From assembly GCA_017549145.1 (NCBI GenBank), contig JAFYVM010000042.1:1-39100 (forward strand): a stretch of DNA of 39,100 nt, written 5' to 3'. The stretch is from Bacteroidales bacterium. Lineage in GTDB: Bacteria > Bacteroidota > Bacteroidia > Bacteroidales > UBA932. Below, piece by piece: positions 1 to 8,101 of this stretch (position 1 is its first letter; every line of letters begins with the position of its first letter). A model generated the notes under the pieces. It was not told where the DNA came from, searched no databases, and saw only the letters and a program-made list of their open reading frames with translations. The position numbers were made by a program, and so were the translations under genes.

Positions 1-107
1 CGTACGCATACTCCTCTTCTCTGAGGACAAGCATCCAACGCGCGAGACTTGCTCTTCTCGACAATGACCTCGCGTCCTTTGCGAACTAATTGTTGAATTG
101 TAGGCAT
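1..107 (-). CDS. rpsL: 30S ribosomal protein S12 (5' part only)
   Basis: Read on the minus strand from ATG at 107-105, the translation begins [20 protein letters not shown] and continues to [14 protein letters not shown] at the window edge. This is the highly conserved N-terminus of ribosomal protein S12, a component of the decoding centre of the small subunit. Only 35 codons are inside the window. In Bacteroidota rpsL usually heads the rpsL-rpsG-fusA group, so the rest of a ribosomal protein operon probably lies to the left (inference). A good promoter is seen 52 bases upstream of the start. Confidence 0.95.
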   Translation of the reverse strand, partial: MPTIQQLVRKGREVIVEKSKSRALDACPQRRGVCV

Positions 108-158
108 AAATGTTTGTAAATAAATAATTTATGTTTCTTAAACCCATTTTTGGGGCTG

Positions 159-166
159 CAAATATA
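159..166 (-). promoter_or_regulatory. -7 promoter element for rpsL
   Basis: The minus strand reads TATATTTG, a perfect match to the Bacteroidota -7 element TAnnTTTG. A TTG that could serve as the -33 element lies 19 bases further upstream. The leader to the rpsL ATG would be about 45-50 nt and contains a weak CCC/GGG hairpin. Confidence 0.75.
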
Positions 167-251
167 CGAATTATTTTTTATTTATCAACAAAAATATTGT
201 TTTTCAATACGTTGGCCTGTTGATAACCTTTTATCGTTCACTTATTTTTCT

Positions 252-259
252 TATATTTG
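252..259 (+). promoter_or_regulatory. -7 promoter element for the alkyltransferase gene
   Basis: TATATTTG matches TAnnTTTG perfectly and ends 24 bases before the ATG at 284. A TTG start at 257 would lie inside this box, which argues for the ATG. No clear -33 element is visible. Confidence 0.7.
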
Positions 260-283
260 TTTGGACCTATTACTGTACGGATT

Positions 284-844
284 ATGGATACTGACCGCAA
301 GTGGATTATTGTCCGAATAGACGGAAAAGTCGCTGCTATATCAACAGACTATAGTAGATTGGCAGATATCGCCAGATATATAGCATCTAAGACCAAGGAA
401 TCTCCCCAGGAAATCACAGCAACCATCATCAGCTTCGACGAAATCATCAAGCTTAAACAGAGTGTGCAGTGGGATGATATGATGCTTTTCGGCACCACAT
501 TCCAGAAAAAGGTTTGGAAAATGCTATGGGACATGGGTCGCTCACGCATCCTGAGCTACAGCGACTTTGCGGAACTTTGTGAAAACAAAGCAGGGGTTCG
601 CGCCGTGGCACATGCCATCGGGCTAAACCCCATACCTATTATAATACCATGTCACCTTGTCGTTCCAAAGGAATCTATCGACAAGATTCGTGAAATTCAA
701 ACTAAAGCAGAGTCCACTATTTTCAAAGGACAGGATCTCAGCATAAAAGCTATTCTTGAAGATCCGACTATTGACTTTGGAGAATATGCCTTCGGCCGTA
801 AATTAAAGAAGGCTCTTATCTCAATGGACTTATCTACTGAATAA
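284..844 (+). CDS. Methylated-DNA--protein-cysteine methyltransferase family protein (Ogt/MGMT-like)
   Basis: The protein (186 aa from ATG 284) has the C-terminal DNA-binding domain of O6-alkylguanine-DNA alkyltransferases. FQKKVWKMLWDM starts the domain and GVRAVAHAIGLNPIPIIIPC leads into the active-site PCH motif; the acceptor cysteine is residue 123. Such enzymes transfer alkyl groups from O6-alkylguanine to this cysteine in a suicide reaction. The arginine finger equivalent (the R of RAV) is kept, but the usual PCHRV reads PCHLV and the normal C-terminal SGG-type loop is not recognisable, so activity or substrate may differ. The frame could open at a TTG at 257, but that codon lies in the promoter. 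The 3' end overlaps the convergent fucosidase gene by 11 bp. Confidence 0.85.
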   Translation: MDTDRKWIIVRIDGKVAAISTDYSRLADIARYIASKTKESPQEITATIISFDEIIKLKQSVQWDDMMLFGTTFQKKVWKMLWDMGRSRILSYSDFAELCENKAGVRAVAHAIGLNPIPIIIPCHLVVPKESIDKIREIQTKAESTIFKGQDLSIKAILEDPTIDFGEYAFGRKLKKALISMDLSTE

Positions 845-2141
845 CCTTGATGATGTAGTCAGCACAGTCCGGTGTGTTCGGAAGAGTAATATTGAGGTTT
901 CCGTCAGACACTTTAAACTTAAGAGCGGAACCATCTTCAAGAGCTACCACAGACTTTACCTTTCCCTCTACAGGAACCTGAATCACAGGACATCCCCCAA
1001 GAGGCTCAATAAGATGCAGATAAAGAGCATCTTCTGTTTTTGTGGTCACACCCCAGCTCTGCTCAGGAATTTCTGTTGCAGATGTTGCATATACAGACTC
1101 GCCATATTTAGCAAACCACTCACCGATTCCCTGAAGACGATCAACAGCAGTGGCAGGAAGAATACCATTCGGCTGAGGTCCTATATTTAATAACAGGTTA
1201 GATCCTTTTGCTGCTGCTTTAACGATAAGGCGGACAAGTTCAGTCACTGACTTATATTTCTGGTCCTCCACTTTATAGCCCCACATGCCATTCATTGTCT
1301 GGCACATTTCAAGCGGGAGCTTGCTGATTGTCTGATCTGCAGCCCAACCTGTTGTATTTTCGCCAGGGAGATCACGCTCAAACATCTGGAAGTCCTCTCC
1401 CTTGAATGGAGTAAGGTGATGGTTGTTACCAATCAGGCATGCTGGGTTGATTGCATGAATATGCGAATATATTTCATCGAGATCCCAGTCAAACGGAACA
1501 TGGTCGGAATCATGATCCCAGACACCATCAAACCAGATCGCCTTTACACCTTCATACTTAAGAATCTCACCAAGCTGATCCTTCATAAACTGCTTGTATG
1601 ACTGCCAGTCGCTATTGTTCAAATTCTTGGACTTTCGTCCTGTGCGACCTGCCGGGTAATCCTCGCGAGTCCAGTCTATCAAAGAATAATATATATGTAG
1701 GTCAAGTCCTTCCTCCTTACATGCAGCCGCAAGTTCTGCCATCACATCTCTCTTGAATGGAGACGCATCCATAATATCATAGTCAGAATATGCAGTATCA
1801 TACAGCGAGAAGCCATCATGATGACGAGATGTAAAGCAGATATACTTTGCACCGGAAGCCTTGATTGCCTTTACCCACTGACGTGCATCGAAAGATGCGG
1901 GATAAAATCCGCCGGCTGCCTTGGCATATTCCTTAGCATCTATTCCTTTACTCAGATACCACTCTCCCTGAGCGAACATACTATAGATTCCCCAGTGAAG
2001 AAAGATACCGAATCTATGATCCTCAAACTTAGCACGCGCCTCAAGGTTTTCCTTTGTAGGAACATAATCCTCTTGAGCATTAGCCGCAAATGGCGCAGCC
2101 AGGATCAGGCATGACAATAAAAGGGTATATATCTTCTGCAT
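834..2141 (-). CDS. Secreted alpha-L-fucosidase, GH29
   Basis: This 435-aa protein starts with a signal peptide (LLLSCLILAAPFAANAQ) and matches the GH29 catalytic fold. Seen are the HRFGIFLHWGIYS motif near residue 43, the SRHHDGFSLY motif near 105, and AIWFDGVWD near 204, where the aspartate is the expected nucleophile. A short C-terminal beta domain follows. GH29 enzymes are retaining exo-fucosidases that release alpha-L-fucose from host glycans such as mucins or from plant glycans, here probably in the periplasm. It starts 15 bases after the stop of the upstream lipoprotein gene, so the two are probably cotranscribed downstream of aspS. The acid/base residue was not assigned, being poorly conserved in GH29. 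Confidence 0.93.
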   Translation of the reverse strand: MQKIYTLLLSCLILAAPFAANAQEDYVPTKENLEARAKFEDHRFGIFLHWGIYSMFAQGEWYLSKGIDAKEYAKAAGGFYPASFDARQWVKAIKASGAKYICFTSRHHDGFSLYDTAYSDYDIMDASPFKRDVMAELAAACKEEGLDLHIYYSLIDWTREDYPAGRTGRKSKNLNNSDWQSYKQFMKDQLGEILKYEGVKAIWFDGVWDHDSDHVPFDWDLDEIYSHIHAINPACLIGNNHHLTPFKGEDFQMFERDLPGENTTGWAADQTISKLPLEMCQTMNGMWGYKVEDQKYKSVTELVRLIVKAAAKGSNLLLNIGPQPNGILPATAVDRLQGIGEWFAKYGESVYATSATEIPEQSWGVTTKTEDALYLHLIEPLGGCPVIQVPVEGKVKSVVALEDGSALKFKVSDGNLNITLPNTPDCADYIIKVIQ

Positions 2142-2156
2142 ATTATGTAATTTGTA

Positions 2157-3956
2157 TTATTCCTTGCAACAACGAACTGAGTTACCTGTAGCACGTGGCA
2201 CCTCTGTAGAGCAGTATGCGTAGTACTCTGTCTGACTGCTTGCAAAATAGAAGTTCATGGCAAATACATAGTCATGATTTCCTCCGATTGCAGCAGCAGT
2301 CCAATATGTTCCATCAACACCAACAAGCTTCAAAGCTGCATCAAGACCAATTCCACCAGCCACAGGATACCAAGAGCTATAACCGGTCTTAGAAATAGGG
2401 AACATCATTCCCTTCCAGCCCGACTGCCATGATGCCGGCATCGGTGTCTTACCATAGGCATTCATTCCAATCTTAGCCCAGAGTCCTGCCTGTACGCCAT
2501 TCAGACCTGTTCCGCCATCCGGAATACGCCATCCTGGAGGACATGGATCATATTTTGTCTTTGTAGAATTTGTCCAAAGAGTGTTGTTCTTCTCTGCAAT
2601 CCAGTCTTTTCTTGAGTTACCGAACAAGAAGACATGCGGGTTCGCCACAGTATAATCGATAGTCTGCATGGAAGCATCAACAATAGCGACTCTCAGGCTA
2701 CGTGTAGAAACCGCAAAGGCAGTTCCCGCTGCATTCGCAGAGCCAAGATATGGATCTTTTCTTCCCCACTGGTAGAACAATCCGAAAGCATCAACACTGT
2801 TGACTCCATTAGAAAGAGCACCAAGGTTGCGGTCCATGACGACACCAGCAACTTCATCAGTAAATACTCCGTTTGAAGAAACATAGTAAGTCTCCGCTGA
2901 GATACTGTCTGATGTCAACCAGATATGCCAGCTCCAAAGAATCTTCTCCTGAGAATCATAAGCAGCAATTACAGCATTACCCTCTTTAAATGACTGAGGA
3001 ACTTCGAACAAAGCATAATCTCCATCTTTACCAGTAGCGCTGATCAAGTCAAACGGCTTTGGAGAAACAGCAGTACCGAAGCTCTCCCATAGGATTCTTA
3101 CCGCGCTTACATTGCCCACCGACTCCTGGGTATTACCCTTTGTCATCTTGAACTTATAAGCACCTGGCTGAGAAACGATATAGCTGTTTGCAGTTCCTGA
3201 AGCTGAAAGATCTGTTCCTGAAGCAGAAGGCTGCTTTGACGAAGCATACGGATTGGATGTCTTATATGAAAGCTTTTCTCCCTCGATAGACTTTTCATCT
3301 ACGCTCTTGACTGCCCACCAATAACCATACTCAGTATCAATAGCCGTATTTGGAACAAGTACCTCGAACGCACTTGCGTCATCCAGCTGTACGTCAAAAC
3401 GCTTCTGAGTTTCCTCCGGATACTCTGACTCACAAAAATAAACATACGCATCCAAATCGTCCCAGTCGGCCTTCTCTGTTCCCTGAACTGAACCTGCGAG
3501 TACAAGTCCTTCGTCTGTTTCACGAGGCTGAGCCATTGTCACAGAGATGGCAGAAGTTGTGAAGCTTCCTTTCTTTGCGTTATACTCAGTTCCGTAAAGA
3601 CTGATGAACACCTCGTAAAAGTACTGTCTGTCGAACTGGAGTCCTGTCAAGACAGTAGAAGAGGCTGTTTTGTCCAATGTCTTGACAACCGAAGAAGGAC
3701 CAGACAATGACTCCGCGATGGAATATCTGATCTTTACATCAATCGGCATATCTGCAGCATCTCCCAGATTTACCGAATAAGATGCTGTTGCAGTCGTTGC
3801 TGTAACTTTGCTGATATTCAAATCAATTGTGACCCCTGAAAGAAGTCCAGGCTTTTCATTCGACGGGCCATCCTCTCCTCCCACTGGCTTTTCACAACCG
3901 AAAACCAATGAAAGCAAGACACCGAACAGACAGAATTTTAGAATTGTATGTTTCAT
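2157..3956 (-). CDS. Surface-type lipoprotein with Fn3-like repeats and a C-terminal FISUMP domain
   Basis: This 599-aa protein has a lipoprotein signal peptide with a lipobox ending at Cys21 (SLVFGC). Two fibronectin-III-like segments follow (about 40-130 and 135-230). A beta domain with the pattern GNAVIAAYD...ILWSWHIW lies at about 255-355. The C-terminal half (about 370-599) resembles the Fibrobacter succinogenes major paralogous domain: DRNLGAL, FYQWGRKDPY, YDPCPPGWRIPDGG, GTYWTAA and the final VRCCKE. The domain's function is unknown; carriers are typically exported lipoproteins of Bacteroidota. The gene lies 9 bases downstream of aspS and 15 bases upstream of the fucosidase, which suggests one transcript. 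A carbohydrate or adhesion role is only an inference from the fucosidase neighbour. Confidence 0.8.
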   Translation of the reverse strand: MKHTILKFCLFGVLLSLVFGCEKPVGGEDGPSNEKPGLLSGVTIDLNISKVTATTATASYSVNLGDAADMPIDVKIRYSIAESLSGPSSVVKTLDKTASSTVLTGLQFDRQYFYEVFISLYGTEYNAKKGSFTTSAISVTMAQPRETDEGLVLAGSVQGTEKADWDDLDAYVYFCESEYPEETQKRFDVQLDDASAFEVLVPNTAIDTEYGYWWAVKSVDEKSIEGEKLSYKTSNPYASSKQPSASGTDLSASGTANSYIVSQPGAYKFKMTKGNTQESVGNVSAVRILWESFGTAVSPKPFDLISATGKDGDYALFEVPQSFKEGNAVIAAYDSQEKILWSWHIWLTSDSISAETYYVSSNGVFTDEVAGVVMDRNLGALSNGVNSVDAFGLFYQWGRKDPYLGSANAAGTAFAVSTRSLRVAIVDASMQTIDYTVANPHVFLFGNSRKDWIAEKNNTLWTNSTKTKYDPCPPGWRIPDGGTGLNGVQAGLWAKIGMNAYGKTPMPASWQSGWKGMMFPISKTGYSSWYPVAGGIGLDAALKLVGVDGTYWTAAAIGGNHDYVFAMNFYFASSQTEYYAYCSTEVPRATGNSVRCCKE

Positions 3957-3965
3957 GATTTTGTT

Positions 3966-5738
3966 TTACTCTTTGCGTTCTGCTTTTGACTCAAGGAAGA
4001 GCTCATCCATCTGCTCCTGATCGATATATGAAGGAGAATCGATCATCACGTCGCGACCCTGGTTGTTCTTAGGGAATGCGATGTAATCACGGATTGTTTC
4101 CTGTCCACCGAAGAGTGAGCAAACGCGGTCGAAACCGAATGCAAGACCTCCGTGAGGTGGAGCACCGAACTTAAATGCGTTAATGATGAAGCCAAACTTG
4201 TAATCAGCATCCTCCTTAGAGATACCGAGGACCTCGAACATACGCTCCTGCATTGCTGCCTCGTGGATACGGATTGAACCACCACCGAGCTCTGTTCCGT
4301 TGAGGACAAAGTCATAAGCGTTTGCACAAACTTTCTCGAGGTCTTCCTTCTTATCGCTATAGAAAAGCTCAAGGTGCTCTGGCTTAGGAGCAGTAAATGG
4401 ATGGTGCATAGCGTAGAAACGCTGAGTCTCATCATCCCACTCAACAAGAGGGAAATCAACCACCCAGAGAGGTGCGAAATTGAATGGATCACGGAGACCA
4501 AGGCGGTTACCCATCTCAATACGGAGTACTCCGAGCATGTTCTGAGTCTTTCTCTTGGCACCGCACATTACGAGAAGCATATCTCCCTTCTTGGCACTAA
4601 GGCGGTCAGCAACTGCCTGAAGCTGCTCTGGAGTATAGAACTTATCGATTGAAGACTTGATGCTTCCATCCTCGTTGATCTTGATGTAAACAAGTCCCTT
4701 AGCACCAACCTGAGGTCTCTTCACCCACTCTGTAAGCTCATCAATCTGCTTACGAGTGTAGTTTGCTGTACCCTCAACATTGATAGCACCGATGTAATCA
4801 ACACCATCAAATACCGAGAAGCCATAACCCTTGACGAGGTCTGTAATCTCATGAATCTTCATATCGAAACGGATATCCGGTTTGTCTGAACCATAGAAAT
4901 CCATTGCATCGTACCAGCTCATACGTGGAATGCGCTCAGCAATCTCAACATCAAGAACATTCTTGAAGAGGGTTCTCATCATACCCTCGAATGTGTTGAG
5001 TACATCCTCCTGCTCTACGAATGACATCTCGCAGTCGATCTGAGTGAACTCAGGCTGACGGTCAGCGCGAAGGTCCTCATCGCGGAAGCAACGAACGATC
5101 TGGAAATAACGGTCATAACCAGCCACCATAAGAAGCTGCTTGAATGTCTGAGGAGACTGTGGAAGAGCATAGAACTGACCCGGGTTCATACGTGATGGAA
5201 CCACAAAGTCACGTGCTCCCTCTGGAGTCGACTTGATGAGGTATGGAGTCTCGATCTCAAGGAAGTTCTGAGCATCGAGGTAGTTACGTACTTCATGAGC
5301 GATCTGGTGACGGATCTTGAGTGCTCTCTGAAGAGGTCCTCTACGAAGGTCGAGGTAACGATACTTAGCTCTAAGCTCCTCACCACCGTCGCTATCTTCC
5401 TCGATTGTAAATGGAGGAGTATTTGCCTTGTTAAGCACCTTGATCTCGCTAAGAGTGATCTCGATATCACCTGTAGGCATCTTAGGGTTCTTGCTCTGAC
5501 GCTCGACAACCTCTCCGGCAACCTGGATTACCCACTCACGACCAAGGCTTGAAGCAGTCTCTACAAGCTCTGCTGCAGCGTGTGCATCAACAACAAGCTG
5601 AGTAATTCCATAACGGTCTCTGAGGTCAACGAAAGTCATACCGCCAAGCTTTCTTGACTTCTGCACCCATCCGGCCAAAGTCACTGTCTGGCCAACATTC
5701 TCAATGCGGAGTTCACCGCAAGTATGCGTTCTATACAT
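3966..5738 (-). CDS. aspS: Aspartyl-tRNA synthetase
   Basis: The 590-aa product is a full-length bacterial-type class II aspartyl-tRNA synthetase, which charges tRNA-Asp with aspartate in the cytosol. An N-terminal OB-fold anticodon-binding domain ([11 protein letters not shown]...[11 protein letters not shown]...[12 protein letters not shown]) is followed by the catalytic core. Motif 2 appears as [20 protein letters not shown] with [10 protein letters not shown], then the bacterial GAD insertion, then motif 3 as [15 protein letters not shown] near the C-terminus. It has its own -7 element at 5791-5798 and seems to be the first gene of a leftward unit with the lipoprotein and fucosidase. Whether it uses only tRNA-Asp or also tRNA-Asn was not determined. 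Confidence 0.97.
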   Translation of the reverse strand: MYRTHTCGELRIENVGQTVTLAGWVQKSRKLGGMTFVDLRDRYGITQLVVDAHAAAELVETASSLGREWVIQVAGEVVERQSKNPKMPTGDIEITLSEIKVLNKANTPPFTIEEDSDGGEELRAKYRYLDLRRGPLQRALKIRHQIAHEVRNYLDAQNFLEIETPYLIKSTPEGARDFVVPSRMNPGQFYALPQSPQTFKQLLMVAGYDRYFQIVRCFRDEDLRADRQPEFTQIDCEMSFVEQEDVLNTFEGMMRTLFKNVLDVEIAERIPRMSWYDAMDFYGSDKPDIRFDMKIHEITDLVKGYGFSVFDGVDYIGAINVEGTANYTRKQIDELTEWVKRPQVGAKGLVYIKINEDGSIKSSIDKFYTPEQLQAVADRLSAKKGDMLLVMCGAKRKTQNMLGVLRIEMGNRLGLRDPFNFAPLWVVDFPLVEWDDETQRFYAMHHPFTAPKPEHLELFYSDKKEDLEKVCANAYDFVLNGTELGGGSIRIHEAAMQERMFEVLGISKEDADYKFGFIINAFKFGAPPHGGLAFGFDRVCSLFGGQETIRDYIAFPKNNQGRDVMIDSPSYIDQEQMDELFLESKAERKE

Positions 5739-5790
5739 ATCTGTTTTGTTTTATATTTTCTTCTGATTTATCGGTCTTATTAAAATCTCA

Positions 5791-5798
5791 CAAAAATA
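5791..5798 (-). promoter_or_regulatory. -7 promoter element for aspS
   Basis: The minus strand reads TATTTTTG, a match to TAnnTTTG, 52 bases before the aspS ATG at 5738. It lies back-to-back with the rightward element at 5821-5828, making a compact divergent promoter region. Confidence 0.65.
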
Positions 5799-5820
5799 CG
5801 AAATAAATTGAGAAACACAT

Positions 5821-5828
5821 TATATTTG
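5821..5828 (+). promoter_or_regulatory. -7 promoter element for the esterase gene
   Basis: TATATTTG is a perfect TAnnTTTG box ending 23 bases before ATG 5852. The GTG at 5828 that would open a longer frame overlaps this box, so it is unlikely to be the start. Confidence 0.7.
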
Positions 5829-5851
5829 TGGGTATTATAACACACATGATT

Positions 5852-6616
5852 ATGAAACGGACACTTCTCATTTTGCTGGCTCTGGCAGCATCCTTTACTG
5901 TGCACGCACAAAAGGTCAGCTACGAGCACAAGAGTTTTACTGCTCAAGATGGAACTGAACTCAACTACAGACTCCTTACTCCACCAGAAGATGCGCGTGG
6001 AAAAAAGTTCCCATTAGTGCTGTTCCTTCATGGTGCAGGAGAGAGAGGATCTGATAATGAGAAGCAGTTGATACACGGTTCACAGATGTTTCTTAATCCT
6101 ACTAACAGGGAGAATTTCCCAGCGTTTGTCCTATTCCCGCAATGTCCGGAGAAAAGATATTGGGCCTTCCCTGGTCGTCCTTCATCATTCACTGAAATGA
6201 ATGCAGAAAAGACAATCACACCAATCCTTCTTGCAGTCAAAGAGTTGGTTGACAGCTATTTGGAGAACCCGATGGTAGATGCATCCAGAGTCTATATCAT
6301 GGGGCTTTCTATGGGCGGAATGGCAACATACGATCTCGTATCAAGATATCCGGAAATGTTTGCAGCAGCAATTCCTATCTGCGGAGCTGCAGACACACAG
6401 CGTCTCGTTAATGCAAAGGGCGTAAAATGGAGAATCTATCATGGAGATGCCGACCCAGTGGTTCCGGTTGAGGCTTCAAGATCTGCTTACAGAGCGTTGA
6501 AAGAGGCTGGAATTAAAGTTGAATATCTGGAATTCCCAGGCTGCGCACACGCTAGCTGGACCCCTGCTTTTAATCAGCCGGATTTCATGAAATGGCTTTT
6601 CAAGCAGAAGAAATAA
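5852..6616 (+). CDS. Secreted alpha/beta-hydrolase (esterase / prolyl-oligopeptidase-like)
   Basis: From ATG 5852 the 254-aa product begins with a signal peptide (MKRTLLILLALAASFTVHAQ). It carries an alpha/beta-hydrolase fold: oxyanion-region motif LVLFLHGAGERG, nucleophile elbow GLSMGGMAT (catalytic Ser), YHGDADPVVPVEAS (probable catalytic Asp) and PGCAHASW (probable catalytic His). Proteins of this type are secreted esterases, dienelactone-hydrolase-like enzymes or acetyl-xylan-esterase-like enzymes in Bacteroidota. The substrate cannot be read from sequence. In-frame ATGs at 5846 and 5852 compete; the latter gives the more typical signal peptide. It precedes rsmA, which has its own promoter. 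Confidence 0.85.
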   Translation: MKRTLLILLALAASFTVHAQKVSYEHKSFTAQDGTELNYRLLTPPEDARGKKFPLVLFLHGAGERGSDNEKQLIHGSQMFLNPTNRENFPAFVLFPQCPEKRYWAFPGRPSSFTEMNAEKTITPILLAVKELVDSYLENPMVDASRVYIMGLSMGGMATYDLVSRYPEMFAAAIPICGAADTQRLVNAKGVKWRIYHGDADPVVPVEASRSAYRALKEAGIKVEYLEFPGCAHASWTPAFNQPDFMKWLFKQKK

Positions 6617-6617
6617 T

Positions 6618-6625
6618 TATATTTG
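6618..6625 (+). promoter_or_regulatory. -7 promoter element for rsmA
   Basis: TATATTTG begins one base after the esterase stop codon and ends 22 bases before the rsmA ATG at 6648, the same spacing as several other promoters here. Confidence 0.7.
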
Positions 6626-6647
6626 CAGCGGATTTTAAGTACGTTTT

Positions 6648-7454
6648 ATGGAAGTAAGAGCAAAAAAGGCCCTCGGCCAGCACTTTTTGACAGATCTGTC
6701 AATCGCTCAGAGAATCGCTGACGCATTGACAGTAGAGGAAGGTACAACCCTGCCAGCACTTGAAGTAGGACCTGGCATGGGAGTGCTCACTCAGTATCTC
6801 CTAAAGAGACTTGAGGTGGATTTGAGATGCGTTGAGATCGACACCGAATCTGTTGATTATCTGTTAGTACATTTCCCTCAGATACATGGCAGACTCCTTG
6901 AAGCCGACTTCCTGAAACTCAAGCTTGAGAACTTCTTCAGCGGAGAGTTTGCTGTTATCGGAAACTTCCCATACAATATCTCGTCACAGATTTTCTTCAA
7001 GATTCTTGACTATAAGGAGCAGGTGCCGCAGGTGGTTTGTATGATTCAGAAAGAAGTAGCCGAGCGCATTGCTGAGAAGCCAGGAACCAAGACATACGGA
7101 ATCCTTTCTGTTTTGCTTCAGGCTTGGTATGATATCGAGTACCTGTTCACAGTAGGCGAAGGTGCATTCAATCCTCCTCCAAAAGTAAAATCCGCAGTAA
7201 TCAGACTCGTACGTAATTCCCGCACAGAACTCGGATGCGACGAGGCTCTTTTCAAGACAGTAGTAAAGACTGGTTTCAATCAGCGTCGCAAGACCCTGCG
7301 CAACTCTCTCAAACCACTTATCCGTGCTAAGGCAGATCGCCTCGGATGGACAGAAGAGCAGCTTGCAGAATTCATAGCAGATCCTGTTTTCGAGCTTCGC
7401 CCTGAGCGCCTCAGCGTGGAAGACTTTATTTCACTTACCCTTAAACTTGCATAA
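6648..7454 (+). CDS. rsmA: 16S rRNA (adenine1518-N6/adenine1519-N6)-dimethyltransferase
   Basis: The 268-aa product matches RsmA/KsgA, the S-adenosylmethionine-dependent enzyme that dimethylates two adjacent adenines in the 3'-terminal helix of 16S rRNA late in 30S assembly. Seen are the N-terminal KKALGQHFLTD motif, the SAM-binding LEVGPGMGVLTQYLL, the acidic strand end CVEIDTESVDYL, the catalytic NFPYNISSQIFFK motif, and FNPPPKVKSAVIRL in the second half. The C-terminal helical domain (GFNQRRKTLRNSL) is complete. Its stop overlaps the start of the next gene as TAATG, suggesting translational coupling. Confidence 0.96.
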   Translation: MEVRAKKALGQHFLTDLSIAQRIADALTVEEGTTLPALEVGPGMGVLTQYLLKRLEVDLRCVEIDTESVDYLLVHFPQIHGRLLEADFLKLKLENFFSGEFAVIGNFPYNISSQIFFKILDYKEQVPQVVCMIQKEVAERIAEKPGTKTYGILSVLLQAWYDIEYLFTVGEGAFNPPPKVKSAVIRLVRNSRTELGCDEALFKTVVKTGFNQRRKTLRNSLKPLIRAKADRLGWTEEQLAEFIADPVFELRPERLSVEDFISLTLKLA

Positions 7455-8101
7455 TGATGAAAGTACTACTTGTTAACGGTAGCCCACACAAAGAGGGCTG
7501 CACATATACGGCTCTTAAAGAAGTTGAGAAAGAGCTTAACGCAGCTGGAGTTGAGACTGAGATCTTCTGGCTTGGAGTAAAACCTATTTCTGGATGCCTC
7601 GGATGCGCTCAGTGCATCAAGCGTGGACCTAATGGCGAGCCAGCATCTCTACGCTGTTTCATCAACGACCCTGTAAACGAGTTCCTTGACAAGGCTGAGA
7701 AGGTTGACGGATTTGTATTCGGCAGCCCTGTTCACTATGCTGCACTTTCCGGAGCGTTGACGTCATTCATGGACCGCGCATTCTACGGCAAAGGCAAGAT
7801 CTTCCGTTACAAGCCTGCAGCAGGTATCGTGAGCGCACGTCGTGGTGGTACAACAGCAGCTTTTGACCAGCTCAACAAGTACTTCACAATCTCATCTATG
7901 CCGGTTGTGTCTTCAAAGTACTGGAACATGGTACATGGAAGCACACCAGAGCAGGTTCTTCAGGATGAGGAGGGAATGCAGGTAATGCGCGAACTTGGTC
8001 GCAACATGGCTTGGCTCCTTAAATGCATCGAGGCCGGCCGTGCCGCTGGCATCGCCGACCCCGTTAAGGAAAAGCCTATCATGACTAATTTTATTCGATA
8101 G
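7454..8101 (+). CDS. Flavodoxin-fold NAD(P)H-dependent oxidoreductase
   Basis: This 215-aa protein has the flavodoxin-like fold of the NADPH-dependent FMN reductase / iron-sulfur flavoprotein family. It opens with the FMN phosphate-binding loop VNGSPHKEGCTYTAL, has a cysteine cluster (GCLGCAQCIK, then C in LRCFIND), and the SPVHYAALSGALTSFMDR motif. Whether the cysteines bind a cluster or are redox active is unknown, and the electron acceptor is not predictable. The start overlaps the rsmA stop (two ATGs in tandem, 7454 and 7457). The 3' end overlaps clpB on the other strand by 11 bp. Confidence 0.85.
   Translation: MMKVLLVNGSPHKEGCTYTALKEVEKELNAAGVETEIFWLGVKPISGCLGCAQCIKRGPNGEPASLRCFINDPVNEFLDKAEKVDGFVFGSPVHYAALSGALTSFMDRAFYGKGKIFRYKPAAGIVSARRGGTTAAFDQLNKYFTISSMPVVSSKYWNMVHGSTPEQVLQDEEGMQVMRELGRNMAWLLKCIEAGRAAGIADPVKEKPIMTNFIR

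Noticed and set aside
257-283. Extension of the alkyltransferase to a TTG start
   Set aside because: The TTG lies inside the perfect -7 box TATATTTG, so it would be upstream of the transcription start.
5828-5851. GTG start for the esterase
   Set aside because: It overlaps the -7 box; the ATG at 5852 gives a normal signal peptide.
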